Below, piece by piece: positions 1-15,756 of a DNA stretch of 64,000 nucleotides. A program made the position numbers and the translations under genes. The DNA comes from Astropecten irregularis. Its lineage: Eukaryota > Echinodermata > Asteroidea > Paxillosida > Astropectinidae. How positions within the stretch are numbered: position 1 is the first letter of the stretch; the number at the start of each line of letters is the position of its first letter. Location: contig OZ020254.1 of NCBI GenBank assembly GCA_963971285.1, positions 6,324,001 to 6,388,000 of the forward strand, given 5' to 3'. The notes beneath the pieces are model-generated. The model saw nothing but the letters and a program-made list of their open reading frames with translations, had not been told where the DNA came from and searched no databases.

Positions 1-990
1 TGATAAGTGCACATCGTTAAGATAAGAAGACACCAAAATGACACAAGGATGAAACACTAAGGATGGTTTTACGATAACCGCACGCCCCGTGTCTGTACGT
101 CGGTGCGTGTGTGCATGTGTTGGCTAGTTCAACTCAGTAGTGGTAATAATTTTATACATCTGAAACAAACCGCTTGCCAATTTGTATATTACAGAATGCA
201 TGCAATACACTTAAGAGTCTGAAAAATCGCCTGTTATGAGAAATACAGCTGCGGATATTAATCGGTGTACTTTTTTTCCTCGTCATATAACGGCTTGAGT
301 TTTTTCTAGTTTTATGTTCTAGAAGGTGTAGGCCTATTAAAAATGCTACACCGCGGCATGAGCTTTGAGAAAGTAAACAATTTTGGTTGAAAACTGAGAC
401 TGTTATTATCCAATTACAGGACGAGCGAATTGACAAGCAAAGAAGAAAAAACATCGTTTTTCTCTTTCTTGCTTCATAACCTTGAAGATGGCTAATGATG
501 AGCTTATTTTGTCAGAGGATAATCTTCGAACAGGAAAGATGAAAAAAGACAGACTTTCCTTTCCTCCCACTGCACCTCGAATTGGTGACATGTTGCTTGC
601 AGTTCTGTCATAGGCCTATCGATGTGAGTATTGACATAAAGCGCAGAGCCCATACACCAAAAGAACAGTTTTGTGGACCTGTTGAGAGCACAACATCGCC
701 AAGCAAACACACTGGTTACCAGCTTTAATTCCATGTGATGTGCATTATCTATGACTGGTACGCTGCAGCCGATTTTCCCCCCTAAAACTGGGTTTATGCA
801 TGTTTGGTATATGAAATAATGGTTGCAATGGCCACGTCATGAAAAGTCTTCCCTGATCAAACAGGATTACCAACCAAATGTTCACATGATGTTTACTGCT
901 TTTGACTTGTATTCGGTTATTGTTTGCTGAGCATAACATTCACAAGGAGTTTTGGCTGGCATACTGATTTTATAGTATATATTTTTTTGC

Positions 991-1343
991 TTAAAGGTAA
1001 TATCATACTTTGGTTTTTGTCAAAGAAATGCAGATTCGTGGGCACAAAATATCAAGACAGATATAGTAATAGTCATCTGTGAAAATTTCAGTCCCGCATA
1101 TACGGTGCCCACTTTTTGAGAAAACAGTGAAAAACAGCCACAGTATTTCTTACTGAGTCTTTCCTCTTTTATTTTAATATTTTGGTCACTGGTTTTACTC
1201 TTTTCTGGATAAATTCATCATTTCAGGCAGAAACTTTTTAACCGAGTATGTTTCTACCATCACCATCTACCCTGTAAGTTATACTAAACTTGTGAAGATT
1301 TCTATGTCAGTATGCTACCAAAGTATATGAATAGTTCCTTTAA
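991..1343 (+). mobile_element. TTAA-bounded MITE, copy 1
   Basis: Copy begins TTAA-AGGTAATATCATACTTTGG and ends with the inverted AGTTCCT-TTAA. It is non-coding and about 353 bp. It shares the core (TTTCTGGATAAAT...TTTCAGGC..AAA...TTTCTACC) with the other copies in this window. Confidence 0.85.
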
Positions 1344-2985
1344 GCAAACGTTGGTGCTTAAGCAGCCCTATAACAATTTTACAATTTTTTGTACAAGGAC
1401 TTAAACATGTTAATGGATTTCCAAAATGATGCACATAAAGAAAGGATTTGACTATATTAGTCCGTCTTATAAATGATGGACATTTCAGAGTGCGGTATAC
1501 GTGCCAACTGCCCCGTGTCATCAAGCCAAGATGTGTCAGTATTATAGGGGTATTCAAACCGAGGACTTATGGACAATAGGGTCCACGATTAGGGACGGGT
1601 CCACAGTTGGAAAACACGAACAAAACTAATGGAGCTGTCCCAAACCTCTTTAAGATCACACAAAAGAGGAGAAAGTGGAATGCATAACAAAAAATAGTTC
1701 CCCACACAATCACAGACAACAATAGGCCTAAACTTGGCCCGGACAATTGTCTATTCTTCGCTGATTGTACGGACAATTAGTGTTGCACGCACGCAGAGAA
1801 GGTACTGTCCATACCTGATCTAAGGTGCTTTATAAGTGCCAAAAATATCCAAAATATAACCACATGATTTATCTCACCAAGCCCACTTATCAAGCCCTGA
1901 GTCAACCTATAAGAAGGTATAAGATGACTTAGTGAAAACTTACTAAAAACTATCTCCTGATAGTTTGTTTCGCCAAGACGACAAACTGAAACAAAGATGA
2001 CGACATTATTCGGATAACTGTCACGGTAAGATGGCTTACAGTGACGGAAGGAAGTCCACTTGTCCTCAGTTTAAAAGACGACTATGGCTGCATCAAAATA
2101 TGTTGTCTAGAGCTAGGTCTAGGTCTTCGTTGCATTGCTGGGACACATCTAGCCGTAGCTCTGACAAACCCATTTCGGACACGGCCTTACTAATAAAAAA
2201 AAATGAGACAGTTTTTTTTTTAGATTCGGAGGAACAAAATTACACTCTCTGAAACGTCGAGTTCCTTCTAGAAATATATGGGGCATTAGAAAGACACTAA
2301 CATGCTCATCTCACAAATAAACTTGTTTCTCTTTTAAAGGGACTATTTTGTGACAATATTCTCTTAATGATGTTGTTATAGTATTAGTATAACAAATAAT
2401 ACTATCAGCTCGATGCGGGTTTAAAAAAACCCAAGTTATCATTATTGTGTTCCCCTTATCAATAGCCACTGGCAAGACAAATCACGGGGTAAGGAAATAA
2501 TTATCTTTATAAAGCAGGTATATACAGTGATGTATAGGGCGCCACCACGGTAGGCAGACAAGTTACGTAAAGTAGAAGTTTGATCAAACTGCGCACACAC
2601 GCCATTTTATACGCGACCCCTGACGGTAGGCACCATGCTTATCCGTTAGCATCGAAGAAGAAATGTAATTGTATCCGAGAGGAAAAAAAGACCGACAACA
2701 ACAGCGTCCGAGTTCTTTACATTTAATGTGTTTGTGATAACTACAAACTTCATTCATTAATTGCTCCGTCGTTTCGTGGCTGCATAATTGGATAGCTGTC
2801 TCGCCCACCATGCGGTCTAACCTTTTACTTTATTTCCGTCTTAAGATGTTTTTTCCTTATAATAATGACATTTATGTTCATTCATAATGGTAAATAAGCG
2901 GACGCGGATACGTCCTCGGTCTTTTTTGTTTTGTGTATGGGTTGATTGTCCCAAGCAGACTATCAAAACAAGGTGGGTGGATCAT

Positions 2986-3343
2986 TTGAAGGTAGTATCA
3001 TACTTTGGTAAGAAACTAAAACAGAAATGTTCACATCATTTACGTATAACTTACAGGGTATGAAGATGGTGGTGGTAGAAACATGCCGTTAAAATTTGTG
3101 TATTTATCCAGAAATTAGCAAAACAACGCCCGAAAATCTTTTTGATCTTATAAAAGATCAAAAATAGAAGAGAAAAGACTTAAGAAATACTGTGGCCTTT
3201 TTCCACTGTTTTTCACTGTTTTCTCAAAAAGTGGGCACCCGTGTGACTGAAATGTTCACAGATTACTTATACTGTCTCCTTGAAATGTTTGCCCATGAAT
3301 CTGTATTTCTTTAACAAAAACCAAAGTATGACATTACCTTTAA
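2986..3343 (-). mobile_element. TTAA-bounded MITE, copy 2 (reverse orientation)
   Basis: A 358-bp copy with left end AGGTAGTATCATACTTTGG and right end CCAAAGTATGACATTACCT, bounded by TTGA (decayed) and TTAA. The core is in reverse orientation to copy 1. The internal palindrome TTTGATCTT...AAGATCAAA is visible at about 3142-3161. Confidence 0.85.
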
Positions 3344-3728
3344 TTACAGTTCCTATTAATTATATGCTTCAAAACACGTCGAGACCTTCCCAAAGACAGC
3401 AAAGCTATAATTATATAAAAACTATACGACAACATGTTTTCTGTTTTGTTTTTAATTGGGATGACATTAACTGCGTACGTGTACCCCCTGAAGCGAGCCT
3501 ATCCTTCGATGGCTTGTTAGAGACATTGGTTGGTTTCTTCTATTTTTAAGTTTGGTACGGATCAGGAATGGGTTTTTTTCTTTATCGACACAATGGCTGA
3601 TTATGTAAAGCCATTGGCATATGAATAACATACAGCTGAACTTAACTTATAATCTGTCCATTTTAGTTTGGAAACAAGGGCTGATTTCATCAAACTTACG
3701 AGGCGTCGCAGAGTTAAGACGCATCCAT

Positions 3729-3811
3729 TCTCTACGGACGCATCGCATCTACGCGACGGGTTGCAGCTCAAGACGCGTCGCAAATCGAGTTGCGACGCGT
3801 CGTAGAGCTTT
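3729..3811. repeat. CpG-rich palindromic segment
   Basis: A perfect 12-bp stem GACGCGTCGCAA (3772-3783) / TTGCGACGCGTC (3790-3801) with a 6-nt loop sits inside weaker outer pairing (CTCTACG at 3730-3736 with CGTAGAG at 3801-3807). It is an island of CpG in AT-rich DNA. Confidence 0.75.
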
Positions 3812-3860
3812 ATCAGATCGGCCGCAAGTCTGATAAAAAAAAACATTAAAAAAACACCAC

Positions 3861-3884
3861 AACAAACAAACAAACAAACAAACA
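3861..3884 (+). repeat. (AAAC)n microsatellite
   Basis: About six tetranucleotide units. Similar tracts lie at 20345-20365 and 37757-37784. Confidence 0.9.
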
Positions 3885-3987
3885 ACACCTCAGAAGAAGT
3901 TACGGTAATTGATGCCAAATAGAAAATTTCAAGAAAATTCACCACAAGTTAACAGTCTTATATACCATATAGCCACTGACACTGGAT

Positions 3988-3993
3988 TTTATT
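3988..3993 (-). terminator. Candidate Hmx polyadenylation signal
   Basis: An AATAAA hexamer on the minus strand (TTTATT on plus) lies about 540 bases after the Hmx stop codon, a plausible 3'-UTR length. No transcript evidence is available, and chance occurrences of this hexamer are common in AT-rich DNA. Confidence 0.3.
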
Positions 3994-4529
3994 ACCGCAA
4001 TTTGGGACAAATAATATAGAACTATCGTTTGCACAGGCATACGGAATCATGAACCTTACATAACTTATATAATAAATACAGCGAATAGTGAGATATCTAT
4101 TATGTACATGTTTGAATATATACACATCAAGCTCGTAGACTTCACCGATCTGTGATCACATTTTCTTATTCCTCTTATTCCATTAATCTTATCCTGGACA
4201 GACATTTAATATCAATATACACGGGCATGCATTTGTAATGCTGACATATTCTTGCAGACATGAATGTGTGAACACGTACAATTATAGACGACAATTGGAT
4301 TGGAGTTTTCAGAGTTTCATACCCAGATAACTAAACGATCATACATGGTGCAATGTCAGGCTCATACAATAAAATCAAAGAACAGATTGTGGACTCCATT
4401 CACGTATTCAACAAAGTGCAATTTCAATTTTTTTTTTTTAGTTCAGTGTTATGTATGATACGAAACTGAGATGTCTATTTTGTGTGTTTCAATAGATTGA
4501 TGATGTCGGTATAGTGGAGTCAATGTGTG

Positions 4530-7887
<3,358 letters not shown>

Positions 7888-8340
7888 CGTTCAGGCTTGT
7901 CCAAAAAAGACTGACAGTTAACGTTCAAGCTATAACCAGTTCGGTCTCAGCTGGCTAGCAGACAGATATCAAAGACGACCCGCTCACTGACGGTACATTC
8001 ATAACACTGCTGCTTTCTGGTTAAGTATCGCAGGTTTTTCTTCTCCACTGTTTTGTTTTAATGTTGGACTGTTTCCACGTAGTTATACCACACACGGGCG
8101 ATGGTGATTGGTTCAAGCGATGACGATTTGAACCGCTCCTCTTGCTCGGGGTAAAGCGCCGCTATTTAGGAGAGTCTCCGGCGTAGCATGTAGGAGCATC
8201 ACTTCCTGGGAGGAACTAATTACAGGGATTGTCTTTATAACATAAAGCACCATCAGAGGGGAAAGACGAGCGTTGTAGTAGCACGGCCGGCGGATGCGGC
8301 GACAAGTGGGACGGCCCGGACGCGGCGAACGAATCAGATG
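7888..8340 (-). promoter_or_regulatory. Hmx 5' flank / probable promoter region
   Basis: This is the region just upstream of the Hmx ATG on the minus strand. It has an inverted CCAAT box (ATTGG on plus at about 8107-8111) and is GC-richer than the rest of the spacer, with several CpGs around 8280-8330. No TATA box is evident in the right place. The start site is unknown. Confidence 0.3.
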
Positions 8341-10512
8341 TTCGGTACGGATCGTGTCAGACTGACAGCCATCCAGGCAAAGGATGAAACCATGAAATCA
8401 CGGGGAAGCTATAGGATGACGGCGAAGAGACTAAATTGGATGGATGTTGCGTGCCGTACAGCCCTACCAGTGTATACGACTATACCGTGCAGTACCAGTG
8501 ATTACTGCCAACGATGGGCACGGTGGCATATGCTGGTCTCTGTGGATGGGGTTGCTGGAGTCAGTATGGTGTGTGGGTTGTCAGTCGACGTGCGTTGGTT
8601 TGGAGAGCAAGACTGATTAGCTGTCCAACAAACCTCCTCTCCTATAGCCTAAGGCTGGATGATATCACCGAGCGGACGAAAACGCACCCATCCGAAGCGG
8701 TACAAGCCCGCCTGGCGCCTATCACCGATTCCAGTAATAATATCTTAATAAAGATGCCGTTGATGAGCTAAATGGCCGGGTATATAAGGGGGAATTGGAC
8801 AAGGGTGTATAGAGAAGAAACAAGACCCCAGCCAATAGGCCAGAAGAATGAGCCAAAGGGATTAGATAGAATAAATCGTTAATGCATGACTCCTCCCCCC
8901 ATTCAAATGCCTACATGCCTGGGTCTTGTAAGTTGTATACACGGCTCCAGAAACCTCATTTGAAAAAAAAAAAAGGTCCATTATAGAAATGTAATAAATA
9001 ATCCCAAACAACTGTATTACCCTGCCACAATAGCCCAGCAGTGAGCTTATAACAATGGCAAAATATGTTGGGGTTATGTCAGATATCATAAATCGGTTTT
9101 TTTTTTTCAAATTGTAGGCCTAGGCCTCTGGAATAAAAAATGAAAAACGGTTTAACATCGTATGAATGAATACTGAGATAAAAAGAAAAAATGCTATAGT
9201 AGAGATTATTGTAAATACATACGGCTGGGTTGATGTGGTTTGCCCCGTTCTGATTCACATATAGACGCGATTAGACACTTGATGTATTGCAGTGATCGTT
9301 GACATTGTTACTATTATCATGGACCAGTGCATGATGGAATTCAGATTAAAAAAATAATAAATATTACCGTCCTTGAAAGTCAAACATAAACGTGCCCCCT
9401 CTCAACATCAGCCCTTTCCCCCGCCCACCACTATATCCCTCCACAGACTCTTAATAGTCAGACCATGTTGAATAATTCGTTGCTCGACCCCCCCCCCCTC
9501 CCCTCCCCCTTCACCAAACCGAGTTAAGTATTGATTAATAAGCAAGCTATTACCACAAATTACCTGAGCAGATAATCACAACTGTTGATTTAGCTCTTTT
9601 GTGCGGCGGGACAGCTAAGGAGTTAGCGGGACTCCCCCTCAAAAAGTTTTGTCTTCTTATTTTGTTTGCGAAGAGACTATGGAGATGAAGAGTAAAAGTT
9701 GAGAGGACCATGAAGTCCGTCGTCGCGCCGCTCCCGCCCCGCGCCACGATGTGGCTTCGCTGGTTAACACACAACAGGAGGGGCGGACCGTGCCCCATTA
9801 CTAAGTGAGCAACTAGCCCATTGCAACATTACCATGTCAATCGGGCCTGATAGCCCGGCTGTCTCCGCTATTGTCCGCACTGATCGTTGCCCTTTCACTG
9901 CATCATTAGTCTCATCATCTGGCAACAAAGATGAACCCCCAAGCCGTGGGCTTGGGAGGGAGGGCTCCCCGACGCGGTGTCTGGCCGAGCAGAGACCGAC
10001 TATAACCCACTGACTACCCCTTGCCAGACAGCCCATTCTTTGGACATGAGGGGCGCCTGGACAACGTAAGGTACTTTCAGCCAATAGCGTGTTGTCCCTC
10101 TTCATCATTGTTATCGAGTATAAATGTGTTCCATTGGCCCTGTGCTATTCATATCTTTAATTGGGGGGTAATTTCGTTCCCAAAACCGAAGCCTTTATTT
10201 TCCTTCTTCTTCAGTCTTTTTCCCCTTTACAATTAGACTTCGTGATGGGATTTGTGTTATTCTCGCCGTGAGTCCGAGGCCTTTGCATAAAATAAGCCAA
10301 CTTAAAACTGTGTACTCTTTACAGTTTTTGTTTGTTTTTCATTTGACGCTTTTGTTTGTGATATATATATTGTAATTGTTTCACTGAGAGGTAACCCCCG
10401 GGTAAACAAGAAATAAGATAAAAAAAATAAAAAAATAAAGTAATATAACCAAATAATGCGAATATTATTGTGAAACAAAATAACAATATGGTAAATAACA
10501 CAGAAGTTTCAT

Positions 10513-10672
10513 TTAGAAGGTAGTATCATGCTTTGGTTTTTGTCAAGCAAGTACAGATTCATGGGCAAAAATATGAAGGAAGATACAGTCACAGTAGATT
10601 TCTACCAGCACAATCTTCATACCCTGAAAGTTATACGTAAATCTGTGAACATTTCTGTTTTGCTCTCGTACC
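10513..10672 (+). mobile_element. MITE, copy 4 (internally deleted, right end lost)
   Basis: The left end AGGTAGTATCATGCTTTGG is followed after a deletion by the right-hand core (TTTCTACCAGCACAATCTTCA). The right terminus decays into a T/G homopolymer run. Confidence 0.7.
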
Positions 10673-10832
10673 ATTTTTTTGGGGGGGGGGTGTACGTTTT
10701 ATAAATTATTTTGTAATTTCGTATTTATTTTATATCATAATCAAATTAATACCCAGAAGGGAAACCGACTGCTTCTGACTGCCAAAAAACCAAGATGCAC
10801 TGTAATTGAATATTACGGACACCACCAACATA

Positions 10833-10896
10833 GGGCTGGATAGCTCAGTTGGTAGAGCACTTGTATGGTATTCCGTTAATTGGTATTCGGTTGATT
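10833..10896 (+). mobile_element. tRNA-derived SINE fragment (A-box half)
   Basis: GGGCTGGATAGCTCAGTTGG carries a good pol III A box and is nearly identical to the minus-strand element at 52818-52890. The B-box half is missing or decayed. Confidence 0.55.
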
Positions 10897-12840
10897 AGAA
10901 AGAGAAAACATGCTTAATGATGTGCTGGTGGATTCTATATATACGGTATTATCTATTTTTGTTCTTTTTTGACCTTTTCGTTTCCTTTTTGGTCGTCATT
11001 TAGCCATGCGTGGGATGAGATTGATAAGTTTTCTGTGTTCATTTTGTTAATGGTCGAAACGCTTATTTATACGGTCCAAATATAGGGTAACGGTCGACCA
11101 GATCCGGAAAATCAGATTTGTATGAATCAATGGAGTTAGGGCAGAGCATTCAGACTATACGTGAGACCCGAACTGAATCCAACATGTACATTTTTTACAG
11201 TCTCTGAAACCTGAGACAATTTGGGGGATGTTGGAGTAAACAAATTGCTGCCGAATGACAAGCCTAGCGAGTCTCCTCATTCATTTTGTAAAGTTGCCTG
11301 ATGGCTACTCAAAATATTGTATTCAAAGGAACGGCCCAACCAAGTCCGACGAATGATCTCGCGAGATCTCTCGAGAAACGCTACTAGGCAAGATTGGTTT
11401 ATAATTATCACCGGTGGGTTTGAATCGGGGCTGGGTATCCTACGCAAGAGATGTGAGGCCTGTTAGCGGTTGGGTCTGCATATAACTCCCATGCTCAATA
11501 AGTTATTGCAGATTGAGAGTCTTCCTCAACAGGAATGAATGTGATGCTACGAGCCATTGAGGGATCTCACTTTCCCGTTTTATGAGCCGTGGGGAAACTA
11601 TACTGTGGAGCACGTAAAGCGTGGAAGTCCCTTCACCTCAAATCTATCTCTCACCCCGTCTATCTAGAAACATAAACCAAAAATGATTTCATTTTTTGCT
11701 CCACGCTTTATAGAACACGCGATCTTCTTCTTAACGCCGTTGAATAACAGAAGGTGTTTCGGCGCGGGACAAACACCCGTCATTGGCCGGCAGATTCACC
11801 GTCGCGAGGGTTTTTGTTGTTGTCGATGACAAGTACGAGTTTTGATTCAAAAAGACATATGAATAAGTAATTACCGCTGGCGTGTTCAACGGTTTGACTT
11901 TACCGTCACCGGTGTGGTGGTGGCCTCACGCCGGGTGACGGGTGAGGGAAGGCCCACAGCCCAATCGGTCAACAACCTCCCCTCCCTCCCCTAGTAGCCC
12001 CTCATACACCCTCTCCCCCGCTCTCTTCCTCTGCCGACTGAAATCTTCGATACTGCCAGACACCATTCAGTGTCGACTGTCGCGCGTTGGATCATCCTTC
12101 AAGCGAACAATCGTATACCCAAGTTCCCAACAAAAAAATACAAACCCTTACCCAACAGAGAGAAAGGGAGAGAGAGAAATGTGGGTCAGAGCGACAAACG
12201 GCCGTTTTTACACCGTCTCGGACCGCTGGGTCCTTTGTGCCGGCTCTTGGTGCATTGGCGTCGGCTCTCCGCTACCTCCTTATAGTCCGTTCTCACGGAC
12301 GATCTGTGACAATTTAACCAAAAGAGCCCCCAAACAATGGGAGAATAGCTTGTACCTACCCCCGGGGGAAAAGCACGTAAGAAAGGAAAAAGGCTTTCCT
12401 CTTTTCTCTCCAAGTAGAAACGCAAAATTAATCTCACCTTGTAAAGTTTTCAAAAAGCAAGTGCAACCCCCCTCTTCTCTATGTTTGATTTTTTTTTTGT
12501 GGAATCAACTTTCTGTCCCAGATTACAATAGCTCACTGAAGTCATTTTCTGTGCCAATCATAATCTCAGAGTACTATGATGGATTGATATTGCATTAGGC
12601 ATTTTAAGTGTTGTCAGACAATGGGACGATAGTCGGCAGCGTTGTTCATCAATCATGACTGACGTGGCGGCTGGGTAGTGCTGAAGGGTGAACAGACCGG
12701 CAAAAGCCTGTGGAAAACCGTAAGGGTTTTCATTATATGGGATGGTATATACTGGATCAACCCCGGGACTAACTAACCGTCCGACCAACCGATTTACTGA
12801 GCAAGCGACCACCCGACCAACCCACCGACCGGCGGACAGC

Positions 12841-13482
12841 CAACCAACAGACCAGCAGACCAGCCGACCAACCAACAGACCAGCAGACCAACCAACAGAC
12901 CAACCAACAGACCAGCAGACCAACCAATAGACCAACCAACAGACCAGCAGACCAAACAACAGACCAACCAACAGACCAGCAGACCAACCAACAGACCAAC
13001 CAACAGACCAGCAGACCAACCAATAGACCAACCAACAGACCAGCAGACCAACCAATAGACCAACCAACAGAGCAGCAGACCAAACAACAGACCAACCAAC
13101 AGACCAGCAGACCAAACAACAGACCAACCAACAGACCAGCAGACCAACCAACAGACCAACCAACAGACCAGCAGACCAACCAATACCAACAGACCAGCAG
13201 ACCAAACAACAGAACAACCAACAGACCAGCAGACCAATCAACAGACCAACAGACCAGCAGACCAACCAACAGACCAACCAACAGACCAGCAGACCAAACA
13301 ACAGAACAACCAACAGACCAGCAGACCAAACAACAGAACAACCAACAGACCAGCAGACCAACCAACAGACCAACAGACCAGCAGACCAACCAACAGAACA
13401 ACCAACAGACCAGCAGACCAACCAACAGACCAACAGACCAGCAGACCAACCAACAGACCAACCAACAGACCAACCAACAGAC
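12841..13482. repeat. A/C-rich minisatellite array 1 (32-bp unit)
   Basis: Tandem array built from ACCAACCAACAG (12) + ACCAACCAACAG (12) + ACCAGCAG (8), giving a 32-bp unit with 24-36 bp variants and occasional AAC/ATAG substitutions. The complementary strand is G/T-rich and almost free of stop codons, which creates long meaningless reading frames (VCWLVGLLV-type translations). Degenerate units continue to about 13610. Confidence 0.95.
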
Positions 13483-13610
13483 TAAAAGTCTAACAGACCA
13501 ATCAACCAACAAACCTACAAACAGACCGACCGACGGACGGCCAACCCACAGACCAACATATAGACTTTCAAACTAACCAACCAAACCAGCAACCAACCGA
13601 ACAATAAACG

Positions 13611-14410
13611 ACCAACTAACCGACCAACCGACCAATCGGACACTCCGACCAACCAACCGACCTACACCGACCAACCAAGCAATCGGACACTTCGATCAAC
13701 CAACTGACCTACACCGACCAACCAAGCAATCGGACACTCCGACCAACCAACTGACCTACACCGACCAACCAACCAATCGGACACTCCGACCAACCAACTG
13801 ACCTACACCGACCAACCAACCAATCGGACACTCCGACCAACCAACTGACCTACACCGACCAACCAACCAATCGGACACTCCGACCAACCAACTGACCTAC
13901 ACCGACCAACCAACCAATCGGACACTCCGACCAACCAACCGACCTACACCGACCAACCAAGCAATCGGACACTTCGATCAACCAACTAACCTACACCGAC
14001 CAACCGACCAATCGGACACTCCGACCAGCCAACCGACCTACACCGACCAACCAAGCAATCGGACACTTCGACCAACCAACTAACCTACCGACCTACCGAC
14101 CGACCAACCAACCAATCGGACACTCCGACCAACCAACCGACCTATCAACCGACCAACCAACCAATCGGACACTCCGACCAACCAACCGACTTACCGACCA
14201 ATCCGAGGCCGACCCACCAACAAACCGACCAACCGACCAACCAACCGATCTACCGACCAACCAACCAATCAGACACTCCGACCAACCAACCGACTTACCG
14301 ACCAATCCGAGGCCGACCAACCAACAAACCGACCAACCGACCAACCAACCGATCTACCGACCAACCAACCAATCAGACACTCAGACCAGCCAACAGACCT
14401 ACCAACCAAC
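13611..14410. repeat. A/C-rich minisatellite array 2 (47-bp unit)
   Basis: Tandem array of a 47-bp unit containing CAATCGGACACTCCGACCAA and CTGACCTACACCGACCAACC. The CGGACAC landmark recurs at 13637, 13684, 13731 and 13778. From about 14080 the units grow into a roughly 104-bp higher-order repeat (landmark CGACTTACCGACC at 14187 and 14291). It shares the GACCAACCAAC building block with array 1. Confidence 0.95.
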
Positions 14411-15756
14411 CAACCTTCCCTCTGAACGAGCCTATTTCTCTCGACGCACATGCATGGCGGGATGTCAGTGCCACATACAGTGAGTGGCGTTAGCCTTTCT
14501 CCCTTCACGAACCAACACTGACCAACTCTAATTAATTATCATCGCATCATCGAAATCCAATACCTAGTATTTTCTTCAGCCCAGGTCACTTTAGGTCAGT
14601 GTATTCCACAGATATTGGGTTACCATGGAAATCTGTATTTTGGTTGCATGTCAACCTCTAGCTCCATTAACGACATAACATTTCCCCGAACCCACTCATG
14701 CATTTGGAACAAGTCCCACTTCTTTGTTAAGTTGGCCAGACGGAAATATTTTCTTTTTTCATAACTTAATTTGGTGCACACGTCGGATCGGATTTCTTTT
14801 TTGGTTGGTTTTCTGTGATAACAAGTGCGGCCAGTTGGCCGTATTTGCTAGGCTTTTTATTTACAACTTCCATCCCCATCGCCATTTTGTCCACCCGAAA
14901 TTAGCCTGAGAGTGCCCCGTCATTAGTCACGATACCTCGCCTTGATTACGTCTTTCAGTGTCTCCCTGGTCGTGCAAACAAGAAGAAGCTCTCCCACAAA
15001 ACAGAATCGAACCCCAAAATGAAACTAATTCCATCAAAAAATTAGCGGTGGACTGCCTCCCTTGCACGGCTGTAATGCAATCGCCATTAACTTAGGGCGC
15101 GTATCGAAAGACGACGTTAGAGAAACCGCCATGTTTCTGCGTGGCACTCGCCCTAAAACCGTTGCCTGCCTTGGTGCAATTTGCAAACCTCATTGAAAAG
15201 AAAATGGCGCCGCATTGAGAGACGATTTAAGACGTGGCTGCGCTGGAACACCCCTTAACAACTGGACATGGTTCCCCGTAAGAGCGTTAATCTGCGCGTG
15301 TTGTGATGGGTCTTAAGGCTCGTTAAATACTCGTAAAACCTGTCATTTTCCACTATATTTTTCCTGCCAATGCATTTAGATGATTGAATGGATGGGGAGA
15401 TCAGTTAAAAGAGCCAAAGAAAAACAGAAGCATCTGGTATATAGCCGGCCGGCCCAACATTTCTATCTAGCTTTTCTAGTTATTCAGTTTAACGTGCCAA
15501 GTTTCTTAAAGGGTAGAAGTATTATGTATTTGGTTTGGGAATTTTGTTTTTATTTTTGTTTGTATGCTTATATTTTATTTTTCGTTTTAATTTGTTTCCT
15601 TCCCTACATTTTAGGGTATGATGTTTGCGATCTTGAAAATGTGCATGGCCTATATAGAATAATACCTCATCATGGACTATAACTTGTGCCAATTAATTTA
15701 TTCATAGTAAACTCCAAGCTGCCCAAATATCTGGATTTTGATTTTCCGAGAAACAT
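14411..15756. other. Spacer between the minisatellites and the composite foldback, no gene seen
   Basis: About 1.3 kb after the end of minisatellite array 2. The longest open frame (15380-15682) is hydrophobic and AT-driven with no recognisable domain. I see no repeat copy or RNA gene here. Confidence 0.6.

Larger units (their letters stand above)
1..4529. other. Hmx downstream flank, no gene seen
   Basis: AT-rich sequence with two MITE copies, a CpG-rich palindrome, an AAAC microsatellite and three TAGGCCTA octamers. The open reading frames here are short, lack recognisable domains and have no coding-like composition. Confidence 0.7.
8341..12840. other. Intergenic spacer, part 1
   Basis: Contains a TATA-like site at 8781, a C11 run at 9488-9498, a decayed MITE and a tRNA-like fragment. 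A 218-codon open frame at 11942-12598 is Ser/Pro-rich at its start, matches no family I know, and is probably chance in a GC-richer patch. No supported gene. Confidence 0.65.

Noticed and set aside
11942-12598. 218-codon plus-strand frame
   Set aside because: It has no known domain, no conserved splice context and mixed composition. It overlaps other open frames in the same patch.
12558-13512. Long minus-strand frames (291 and 247 codons) rich in VCWLVGLLV-type repeats
   Set aside because: These are translations of the A/C minisatellite. The G/T-rich strand lacks adenine and so lacks stop codons. Several frames are open at once.
12841-14410. CRISPR-like array
   Set aside because: Units are contiguous without unique spacers and the locus is eukaryotic, so it is a minisatellite.
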